NCBI GenBank assembly: GCA_910588865.1
Contig: CAJUSJ010000001.1
Span: 1 to 64,000 of the forward strand
Reading direction: 5' to 3'
From: an uncultured Lachnospiraceae bacterium
Lineage (GTDB): Bacteria > Bacillota > Clostridia > Lachnospirales > Lachnospiraceae
Length of the DNA: 64,000 bases
In this document: one piece after another, positions 33,218 to 40,457 of the stretch
Position numbering within the stretch: position 1 is the first letter of the stretch
How the letters are laid out: every line of letters starts with the position of its first letter
Position numbers and translations under genes: made by a program
Notes under the pieces: model-generated
Seen by the model: the letters and a program-made list of their open reading frames with translations, nothing else
What the model was told of the DNA's origin: nothing
Database searches by the model: none

Positions 33218-34153
33218 TCATTTTTCATTAATATCCACATAGATCATGTGTTTGTCCATGTCCACCACCAGGGAATCAAAATCAATGTTCCAGCCATTAT
33301 TCCGATGTCCTCCCGGGGACAGGACTTCGGACTCCCAGGAGCACACCGACATGTGCTGAAACGGGATGGCGGTCTTGTTTTCCGTACAGGTAAACAGGAT
33401 TCCCCACTCTTCCCCTGAGTGGCTGGCAAAGCTGTTTTCCGCGGTATTCCTGTCCGTGGAGAAACTGGTGATTCCTGGTTCGCTCCAGGTTCCGCCGCCT
33501 GCCATCAGTACCTTCATGGCCTCATGGTAGGAGTTAAACTTAAGCCCCCGGTACAGATTTCCCTTATAGACAGGGGCCTTGCCGGCGTCAAAGACTTTCA
33601 GGATATCCCCGGTTTCAGGCTGTGTACCATCCTCATCCCAGTGGATCCGGCTGAAATCGGCTCCAGAATAGGCTTCCATAGAGGCCACGATCTGACCAGC
33701 TTCAGCGGGATCGCACCCCGGAACCATGGAAGAGACCCAGTTAAGCTTTTCTTCGTGGCTGAATTCCCGGTTAGCCACCTGGGTGCTGGTGGTATTCACC
33801 GGTTTATGGGCAACAGGGGACGAAGAACCATGAGGGGAAGAACCGGCTCCGTTATCACCGGTTTGACCGCCCAAACCACTCCCTCCCTCATTTTCCATGG
33901 AAGCCAGAAAATCCGCGTACTTGCCAAGTTTTGAGCAGGTTTCTTTCACATCATCCAGTCCGGCGAGAATCGGTTCCGCTACTTCATATACAGCCTGCCT
34001 TGCTGTCTCAAGGGAACGGTCCTTTGACAAACGCCCCAGATCATTGAGAAGATTTTTATTTTGGGAATTCAGGGTGATGATGTCCTGTACAACACAAATC
34101 AGTTTTTTACTTAATTCCCGGACTTCTGTGCTGTCACCAATCACACTTGTCAT
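33218..34153 (-). CDS. WXG-like domain fused to ADP-ribosyltransferase toxin
   Basis: The 311-residue protein has an N-terminal helical domain (residues 1-90: VIGDSTEVRELSKKL ... AEPILAGLDDVKETCSKLGKYADFLASME) that aligns along its length with the separate 91-residue protein encoded just upstream. A Gly/Ser-rich linker (GGSGLGGQTGDNGAGSSPHG) follows, then a domain with the R-STS-ExE pattern of ADP-ribosyltransferases: Arg in LYRGLKF near 201, SFST near 229, and WESEVLSP near 275 with the Glu-x-Glu pair. So it is predicted to attach ADP-ribose to a target protein after export. The ATG at 34153 is preferred, as AGGGGAGGG stands before it; a longer frame has no site. Confidence 0.82.
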   Translation of the reverse strand: MTSVIGDSTEVRELSKKLICVVQDIITLNSQNKNLLNDLGRLSKDRSLETARQAVYEVAEPILAGLDDVKETCSKLGKYADFLASMENEGGSGLGGQTGDNGAGSSPHGSSSPVAHKPVNTTSTQVANREFSHEEKLNWVSSMVPGCDPAEAGQIVASMEAYSGADFSRIHWDEDGTQPETGDILKVFDAGKAPVYKGNLYRGLKFNSYHEAMKVLMAGGGTWSEPGITSFSTDRNTAENSFASHSGEEWGILFTCTENKTAIPFQHMSVCSWESEVLSPGGHRNNGWNIDFDSLVVDMDKHMIYVDINEK

Positions 34154-34226
34154 GGCATCCCTCCCCTGAAAATAGTTTGCGGATGAAACCGTCATGTGGA
34201 AGATTTCTATCAAGTATTACAAGATT

Positions 34227-34502
34227 TCAGCCATCTTGTATGGATATTAAAAATTCACCATATGCGTTTAACTTACCTGCTGTTTCCGCGCAGTCAGGCA
34301 GTCCCGCTTTTACGATTGAGGCAACCTCGTCTACGATTCCCTTCGCGGTATCATAGGATTTATCTTTTGAAGTTTGGGACAGAGTGCTTAACATATTGCT
34401 CCCTTTACCATTTAACTGGATAATTTCCTCAAGACAGCTTCTCAAACGCTGTGCTAATGCTTTTGCTTCATCACCGCTGCCAATTACTGTGCCTTCAGCC
34501 AT
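34227..34502 (-). CDS. WXG100-like helical protein (same module as toxin N-terminus)
   Basis: A 91-residue all-helical protein (MAEGTVIGSGDEAKALAQRL, EEIIQLNGKGSNMLSTLSQ, AGLPDCAETAGKLNAYGEFL). It lacks the Trp-x-Gly but has the size, helix-turn-helix form and location next to an FtsK-type ATPase expected of ESAT-6/WXG100 partners. It shares the pattern VIG.....A..L...L......I..LN......L..LS...KD.S...A......E....I.AGL.D...T..KL..Y..FL.S with the N-terminus of the following toxin, so it may be a partner in a heterodimer with the toxin or a precursor of it. GGAGG precedes the ATG. Confidence 0.8.
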   Translation of the reverse strand: MAEGTVIGSGDEAKALAQRLRSCLEEIIQLNGKGSNMLSTLSQTSKDKSYDTAKGIVDEVASIVKAGLPDCAETAGKLNAYGEFLISIQDG

Positions 34503-34528
34503 ATTATACCTCCTCCATTAATAAAAAG

Positions 34529-34810
34529 TTATCTTTCAAAGGCTCTCAGCTGTTCAAGCTGGTCTTCCGCTGTTCTCTGCATCTGACGGATTCTCTCCTC
34601 ACCCTGCTGTACCGCGGCAATTACCTTTTTGGCTGTGGAGCTTACCGTACCGGAAGCCTTGGTGGCAAAATTGGTATTGTTTAACGCGGATTCAATCTGC
34701 CCGCCCAATGAACTCAGTGTATTCGCTTTTTCCTCAATTGCTTTTAAGTTTTGTTCAAAATTTCTGCAAAAGTCTATAATTTCTGGCAGGCTTCTATTTA
34801 CTGCTGGCAT
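34529..34810 (-). CDS. WXG100-like small helical protein
   Basis: A 93-residue, all-helical, coiled-coil protein (LPEIIDFCRNFEQNLKAIEE, then LGGQIESALNNTNFAT, then KVIAAVQQGEERIRQMQ and EDQLEQLRAFER). The size, central small-residue turn and position directly downstream of the FtsK-type ATPase fit a WXG100 export partner, although no W-x-G is present. It may pair with the 91-residue protein that follows. GGAGGGG stands before the ATG. Confidence 0.75.
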   Translation of the reverse strand: MPAVNRSLPEIIDFCRNFEQNLKAIEEKANTLSSLGGQIESALNNTNFATKASGTVSSTAKKVIAAVQQGEERIRQMQRTAEDQLEQLRAFER

Positions 34811-34828
34811 GATTTTCCCCTCCTGATT

Positions 34829-37800
34829 CTATGTATAAAGTTTATAGGGTATAAATTTCTTTCCCGCTCTCCCGTCATAGTAAAATGCCATGTTTACTGG
34901 AAGTGTCCGGATCAGATTGCCGCGGTCCAGGAAATCAGCGGCCTCGTTGTCGCTCATGGCAAAGGCGATTTTGTGGCCAAAATCTGAGGTTTTGGCTCCC
35001 CTAAAGTCCTTTAAGGCGGCAGAGGTGTCATAGATTACGAAATTATAGATATTCCGGGTGGGACCGATATGAAGGATCTTCTCAATGTCGTCGCAGGCAT
35101 TGTACAGATTTTCGTCGTCAAAAGAGAGAGCCTCTGTGTCATCCATCTCAGCATAGGGGTCATCGTCATCCAGGGGATCTTCGGACTCTTCCGGTTTTGG
35201 GGAAGGAGCCATGCCGAAGTCAGCGAAAAGCGCGTCAAAGCTCTTTTCCAGCTCTTTCTGGTAATCTACCTTTTTCTCTGTTTTTGCCGCTTTTTTGGCG
35301 GTTTTCTCCCCACTTCCTTCCAAGCCTATAGCCAGTTTGGCCAGTTTCTCCGGCTTTTTATCCGGTTCGTCTCGAAGGAGATCCGCGATCACGTCAAGTC
35401 CCAGCCAGATTACCAGGGTTTTCATCTGATTTCCCCGGTCATTGGCAGCGCCCAGAAGGCCGTTGATCTGATAGCAGATGTCAGGCAGCTCCTCGTACAA
35501 CTCCATGTGGTCTGTGGAGCGGGCCATGTCCTGGATCTCCATGCCGAATTCCCGGTAAAGGCTGGCATAGGGGTCGGTCATCACCAGGATCCTGTAGTTG
35601 TCCTGGCGGACAAAGCTGCCTGTCACTGCCTGGAGGATCCGCATCTGCTGTTCCTCGGAGCCGCCGATGCTCATGATATTGTTGCCTTTTCTCTGGAGAA
35701 GGGAAAAATGGAGGCTGAACTCCAGATTCACAGGACATCCCAGGTAAATCTGCATGTCCTTGCCACCGTGCCGGTGTTCTGGAAGGAACGCGTCCTCCCA
35801 CCGCTTCACCCCGTTCCAGTCCACTGCCTTCACCACCCGCTCATCGAAGCTGTCTGGTTCGTAGTCCCCGGCATCGTAGAGTTCCCGGGCTTTTAAGCTT
35901 ACCTTGGACCGCCACTGGTTGTCAATATAAATGGCTTTTCCACGGATAATGCTGGTGACTTCTTTCAGTGCGCCATCCTCGTCTCTCTCCTCTGTGACTG
36001 TCTGCATGGCCACATCGCCTACCTTCATATTGAGGAATGGCTTGATCTTGTCCCGGTCCTTTTCATTAAGGGTTTCCTTTAGCTCGTCCTCATAGTTGGA
36101 CAGGGCCAGCCTTGCCTTGATCTGCTTCTTTCCCTTATCGGAAAGCCCCCGCAGTCCGTCCACAATAGCCTGGTCGGAGAACAGAAGGATGATGCCAAGA
36201 GCCCTGGCCTCAGCCAGAAGGTTTTCCAGCTTTTCCTTGTACTCGGTTTCTAACTGGGCATGCTGGGCCATGACGTGAAATTCGTCGATGATCACCAAAA
36301 GTCTCCTCATGGAGTGAGTGCCGAACCTGCTTCGGTAATCCACAAAGTTGGTGATGCTGGTATTCTCGCCGTCCAGCTTTAACTGGATATTGGCCTCCGC
36401 TATGGCATCCTGGCGTCGGGTCATCTCAGCGGTGATCTTGTCGATAAACGCGTAGGAGAAATCTGACGTCTTGCTCAAGCCCACAAAGCGCACATGGGGA
36501 GGCGTGTTGTTTTTGTAGGAATAAAATTCCGTGATCTTGTAGTCTGTCAGCCACAGCTCCACATCCTCCGGGGAGTAGTTCATGACAACCGAGCTGACCA
36601 GCATGTGCAGCAGGGTACTTTTACCGGATCCGGTGCCGCCGCAGATCAGGCCGTGAGCGTTCATGGCCTCTCCTAAGCAGTATTCCATGATCTGCCCTCT
36701 CCGGTCAATGGCAAATGGAACGCGCAGGCCTTTTGTAGAATCCATCCTTCCATAGGACATCTCTGTGTCGATCACATGGGGGAAATAGTTGTCGGTCTCA
36801 ACGGCCTTGGTCTTGACAGCTATGACGCTCTGGATATATTCATTCCGCTCCGCGGGCATCAGCTGCAGGCGGAAGGAGGTCTGATAGCGGTTCATGTTGA
36901 TGGTCGCGGACCCTCTCTCCAGGGTCAGGATCCCCAGAGTGCTCATGGCCTTTTCCGTCAGCTTGTCGTAGATGGTCTGATTTTCCCTGGAGGAGTTCTT
37001 TTTGTTCAGCTCCTGCCACTCGTCCCGGTTGTTCAAAAGGATGACAAATACGCCCCGGTCGCCGCCGTTGGTAATGAGGCGGTCCAGCTTCTGGATATCA
37101 TCCTCATTGAAGCCAGTGGGAAAATTGTCAACGATCAGAATCTGATAGGGGATGATCCCTCTGCCGCTGTCGTCTCTGTTGGCATCATTGTACATGTCAA
37201 GGGATTTTAAGGTTCCCATCTCGTCGGTGGCGTCGATCATAAACTGATTCAGCTTGTTAAGCCCCTCGGAGACAGCCTTGTTGTCCGAATAGACGCTGGA
37301 AAACCGGAAATTTCCCTTGGTGACTTTTCGGTTTAGATCAATCTGGTCGCTCTCCCGGATCTTCTGCAGTTCCACCAGCTCCCGGAAATGGCTGCCTGTG
37401 CTCTTGGCGTCAAACAGATGGAATTCCAGATAGTGGACAGGCGTCATGCGGATCATCTGGTAGATGAGGCACCGGACAGACTGGATAGCCTGGAGAGAGT
37501 TGGATTCCGCATAATCGTACATCAGCTGGAATGGCGTCCTTAAGGAATAGGTGAAGGGAGTATGGATACTGCCCTGGCTTCCCCCTGTCTTTAAGAAGGT
37601 CTTTGGAAGATGGCGTTCCAGCACCGGGAAAGACCACCGAAGAGACATATCCATCACGGTGTCCATATCACCCAGATACAGGTTTCCCGACACCTTTGCC
37701 AGCTGCTCATAGCGGCCCCAGTCAGAATCCGGGGCGCATCCGGTCAGGGACTGGGTCTTTCTGTAGGGTCCTTCATAGGCCCCGCCCTCCTTCTGGATCT

Positions 37801-38188
37801 GCTCCTCCAGGCTGGCCATGATCTTATCCTGCTCTTCCATCTTTAAGTCCAGGAAATGGATGACACTGTTGAGCTTGGACATCAGGTCAATGTAAATATC
37901 GTTGCTCTTTCTCCCGATTCCCAGGAACCGTTTTACCAGGGTTACAAAGCTGGTGTCCAGAAGCTCCGATCGGATCTGGGCCAGCTCTGTGACCGAGTAT
38001 TCTTTATTGGAAGTGGCTGTGACAACGCCGTATTTTTTTGAAAACTGATCCTCCAGTTTTTTTCTCAGATCGTTTAAGTCCGTGCGATCTCTGAGGAAGG
38101 CGGATTTTTTGTTTCCCGCCTCCTCGTAAGCGCCGGCCAGGGACTCGATCTTCTCAATCTTGTCTGAAAAACGCTCATAGATATCCAT
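34829..38188 (-). CDS. FtsK/SpoIIIE-type ATPase of a Type VII-like system
   Basis: The 1119-residue protein is the likely export motor. Residues 1-170 are coiled coil (KIEKIESLAGAYEEAG). Residues about 170-480 look like a first ATPase domain without a P-loop but with a Walker-B-like YQILIVDNFPTGF. The central domain is intact: GLICGGTGSGKSTLLHML near 510-527, WLTDYK, LLVIIDEFHVMAQHA near 629-643, and FSDQA sensor. A third domain (LGCPVNLEFSL, IMSIGGSEEQQMRILQAV) has a decayed P-loop. This triple layout matches EssC/EccC motors, but there is no transmembrane segment or FHA domain, so it must be anchored by another protein. An Asp-rich stretch (DPLDDDDPYAEMDDTE) sits near residue 1020. AAAGGAG precedes the start. 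Confidence 0.88.
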   Translation of the reverse strand: MDIYERFSDKIEKIESLAGAYEEAGNKKSAFLRDRTDLNDLRKKLEDQFSKKYGVVTATSNKEYSVTELAQIRSELLDTSFVTLVKRFLGIGRKSNDIYIDLMSKLNSVIHFLDLKMEEQDKIMASLEEQIQKEGGAYEGPYRKTQSLTGCAPDSDWGRYEQLAKVSGNLYLGDMDTVMDMSLRWSFPVLERHLPKTFLKTGGSQGSIHTPFTYSLRTPFQLMYDYAESNSLQAIQSVRCLIYQMIRMTPVHYLEFHLFDAKSTGSHFRELVELQKIRESDQIDLNRKVTKGNFRFSSVYSDNKAVSEGLNKLNQFMIDATDEMGTLKSLDMYNDANRDDSGRGIIPYQILIVDNFPTGFNEDDIQKLDRLITNGGDRGVFVILLNNRDEWQELNKKNSSRENQTIYDKLTEKAMSTLGILTLERGSATINMNRYQTSFRLQLMPAERNEYIQSVIAVKTKAVETDNYFPHVIDTEMSYGRMDSTKGLRVPFAIDRRGQIMEYCLGEAMNAHGLICGGTGSGKSTLLHMLVSSVVMNYSPEDVELWLTDYKITEFYSYKNNTPPHVRFVGLSKTSDFSYAFIDKITAEMTRRQDAIAEANIQLKLDGENTSITNFVDYRSRFGTHSMRRLLVIIDEFHVMAQHAQLETEYKEKLENLLAEARALGIILLFSDQAIVDGLRGLSDKGKKQIKARLALSNYEDELKETLNEKDRDKIKPFLNMKVGDVAMQTVTEERDEDGALKEVTSIIRGKAIYIDNQWRSKVSLKARELYDAGDYEPDSFDERVVKAVDWNGVKRWEDAFLPEHRHGGKDMQIYLGCPVNLEFSLHFSLLQRKGNNIMSIGGSEEQQMRILQAVTGSFVRQDNYRILVMTDPYASLYREFGMEIQDMARSTDHMELYEELPDICYQINGLLGAANDRGNQMKTLVIWLGLDVIADLLRDEPDKKPEKLAKLAIGLEGSGEKTAKKAAKTEKKVDYQKELEKSFDALFADFGMAPSPKPEESEDPLDDDDPYAEMDDTEALSFDDENLYNACDDIEKILHIGPTRNIYNFVIYDTSAALKDFRGAKTSDFGHKIAFAMSDNEAADFLDRGNLIRTLPVNMAFYYDGRAGKKFIPYKLYT

Positions 38189-38200
38189 GGCAGTCTCCTT

Positions 38201-39019
38201 TTATTTGTCCCTGGTGAACATGCTCTTTACCACAGCCAGAACGATGAGCACCAGTATAATCATGGGAAGAGCGGCAATGAGAAGGCTTACCACCCCAAGA
38301 ACCACCTGGATGGCCACCACCAGCAGCACATCTGTCAAAAGGATGCCGCCAGCGAAGCATCCGCCTCCCACGGCCCAGAACACAGGGGAATCCGCTTCCG
38401 ACAGCTTCCGGCACAGAAGTACGGTCAGAACCATCCCCACGACCACTGCCGTCATGCCGGAAAATCCCAGCACGTCGCATCCCGCCGCCACGTCGGAAGA
38501 AAAACCGCCATCCACCACATTCAGAAAGATGGAATGGAACACCGTCACATTCAGGATCGCCAGAAGCGCTCCAATGGCAAAAAGGATGCCCCAGCGGGCC
38601 AGGGGACTATCCAGTCCGCTTCCGCTGGCGGCGGAACCATAGGAACCGCCGTTTTGGCCGCTGTAGCTGGGATCCGAGATATAGGAATCCGTGCCTGTCT
38701 GCCGCGAACCATTGTTTTTCTTCTTTGGCTTTTCTGGCTCCGGAGGCCGGTTCCAGGCCTCAAAGTCCTGATAGATGTAGCCTACGAATTGGTTCCGGTA
38801 TAAGGCGATATCCAGGGGAACATCCATGAGCATCCCGGAACCGCCTCCCTGGAGGTATGCCTCCACCTCGCCCCGCAGGGAGCGATTGTTCAAAAATTTG
38901 GCACAAAGGCCTTCCGCCTGGCCGCCATTTACCAGGTACACCTCCCCGTCCGGGGCGGACATCACCTTTTTTGACGGCAAGGTATATTCTTTAAAACGCC
39001 CTGTTATTTTTTTATTCAT
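38201..39019 (-). CDS. Membrane protein with kinase-like N-lobe
   Basis: Residues 1-90 resemble the N-lobe of a Ser/Thr kinase: EVYLVNGGQAEGLCAKFL (Gly/beta-3 Lys), RGEVEAYL helix, and MDVPLDIALYRNQFVGYIYQ, similar to the PLD.LY....F.GY strand pair of bacterial STK-like proteins. There is no C-lobe or catalytic loop. A low-complexity linker (Ser/Gly rich) leads to a C-terminal half with four or five hydrophobic helices from about residue 140 to 265. The 272-residue protein may be an anchor or sensor whose pseudokinase lobe faces the cytoplasm, perhaps recruiting the soluble FtsK ATPase encoded immediately downstream. Function is inferred only. Confidence 0.7.
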   Translation of the reverse strand: MNKKITGRFKEYTLPSKKVMSAPDGEVYLVNGGQAEGLCAKFLNNRSLRGEVEAYLQGGGSGMLMDVPLDIALYRNQFVGYIYQDFEAWNRPPEPEKPKKKNNGSRQTGTDSYISDPSYSGQNGGSYGSAASGSGLDSPLARWGILFAIGALLAILNVTVFHSIFLNVVDGGFSSDVAAGCDVLGFSGMTAVVVGMVLTVLLCRKLSEADSPVFWAVGGGCFAGGILLTDVLLVVAIQVVLGVVSLLIAALPMIILVLIVLAVVKSMFTRDK

Positions 39020-39064
39020 TGTACTTTCCGTCCCAATTTTTCTTCGTGTTTTACGCCGCGGACC

Positions 39065-39259
39065 CTAATGGAGGGAGGGCTCTGTCTTTCTGATCAGGGA
39101 ATGGATCTTTTCGCCAGTATCGCTTAAGCCCTTAAGAGCTGCCGTTACGCGGCTTAAATATGTACTCTCAAAAGCCTGGGCCGCGGAATCCTCCCACTGG
39201 CTGTTCTCGAAAGAACTCCTGATCCGCCCTGTCCAGTACTCTGTAAAATTGCTGTCCAT
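39065..39259 (-). CDS. Short WXG100-like protein
   Basis: A 64-residue protein with FENSQWEDSAAQAFESTYL in the middle, which carries the W-x-D/G turn between two helices typical of WXG100 proteins, and a closing GEKIHSLIRKTE helix. It is shorter than the usual 95-100 residues. AGGAGG stands 6 bases before ATG. It lies between the VWA membrane protein and the kinase-like membrane protein genes. Confidence 0.75.
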   Translation of the reverse strand: MDSNFTEYWTGRIRSSFENSQWEDSAAQAFESTYLSRVTAALKGLSDTGEKIHSLIRKTEPSLH

Positions 39260-39268
39260 GGCAGCCTC

Positions 39269-40438
39269 CTAGTAGTGCTTGTATATGTCATTGTAATCAT
39301 TGTTGTAGTCAGCCTTGGTCTTTAAAGTTCCCATTGCCAGAAGCACGCACATGAAGAAACGCATCAGCTGCGGCAGCAGGCCGAACTTGTTCATGCCGAA
39401 CTCCACGCAGGCCGCCGCTATGAGGCTGCAGATCACAGATGTGAGCCACAAAGGACGAGTGTCCAGAAACGGCTCGCAGACGTACATCTTAAGCAGACCA
39501 AGGAGAAGGCCCAGGAGCAGGACAGCCACAAAACGGATCAGGGTAAAGAGAAAATCAAAGGACACCTTGCTCCTGTAGTCCAGAAGATTCCGGTCGCTGT
39601 TAGAGTCAATGGCCTCTTTCATGGCCTCTTCCAGAAGATCCGCTTCCTCTACCCGCACATACACGCCGTTGGTCTTCTTGGCGATCATGTCCATCAGCTC
39701 GTCGTCAGGATCACCAAGCCCCACGGTGCTGATGGAGATCCCTTTTTTAGAAAATTTTTCCAGCACACGGTTGAGGCTGGCTTTTCCTATAATAGGCTTC
39801 ATGTCCGTGGCATAGCCGTCTGTGAACAGAAGGATCTTGCCGTTCTTCCCAAGGTTCAGCGCTCCGCTGTCAATGTCCTCATACATGGTCTCCATGATGG
39901 TCTTGATCCCTGTGCCGCCGTTGGGCTCTTCCAGATCAAATTCCGTTCCGTCGGACACAGGCCCCATGGGGCGGATCAGATCAGGAGAGTTGGCAAAGGT
40001 GTAAACCGCGAACTGAAAATCCGGCTTTTTGTTTTCCAGGGTGGCCTGGATAGCGTCATATCGCTGGTTTTCCGGGTCATTTGATGTCATGGAACCGGAA
40101 TTGTCCAGCGCGAAGACATAGGATGAGGGAGTGTTAACCCGTTCGCGGAAGCATACCTCATAGACAAGCTCCAGCAGAGCCCCCGCGGCCAGCATGGCGA
40201 CACAGAGGGCCAGGCACCGGAGCACAATGTCCTTGTAGCCCTTGCTGGACCGGGGCATAGTGGTGCCGATGATATTGATCCCAATAAGGACAAAGACCAT
40301 CAGTCCAAGAAAATATAAACCCACTAAAAGCGGTGTGGGAATCTTGTTGAGAAGAGTCCGGTAGAGAAACTCACCCACAAGAAAATAGATAGCGCCTGTG
40401 ATTGCTGTTCCGATTAGCATTCTTTTTGATATTCCCAT
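39269..40438 (-). CDS. VWA-domain integral membrane protein
   Basis: The 389-residue protein has three N-terminal helices (about residues 7-30, 36-59, 70-94), a von Willebrand A domain with a full metal site DNSGSMTSND near residue 110, GGTGIKT, and LLFTDGYATD near residue 205, and three C-terminal helices (from about 300 to 375). By the number of helices the VWA domain is probably outside or the loop topology is unusual; VWA domains bind protein ligands through a bound Mg ion. In this locus it is likely a scaffold or receptor piece. Its stop is 9 bases before the WXG protein start. Confidence 0.82.
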   Translation of the reverse strand: MGISKRMLIGTAITGAIYFLVGEFLYRTLLNKIPTPLLVGLYFLGLMVFVLIGINIIGTTMPRSSKGYKDIVLRCLALCVAMLAAGALLELVYEVCFRERVNTPSSYVFALDNSGSMTSNDPENQRYDAIQATLENKKPDFQFAVYTFANSPDLIRPMGPVSDGTEFDLEEPNGGTGIKTIMETMYEDIDSGALNLGKNGKILLFTDGYATDMKPIIGKASLNRVLEKFSKKGISISTVGLGDPDDELMDMIAKKTNGVYVRVEEADLLEEAMKEAIDSNSDRNLLDYRSKVSFDFLFTLIRFVAVLLLGLLLGLLKMYVCEPFLDTRPLWLTSVICSLIAAACVEFGMNKFGLLPQLMRFFMCVLLAMGTLKTKADYNNDYNDIYKHY

Positions 40439-40457
40439 ATTTTACCCCCTTGCGAAA

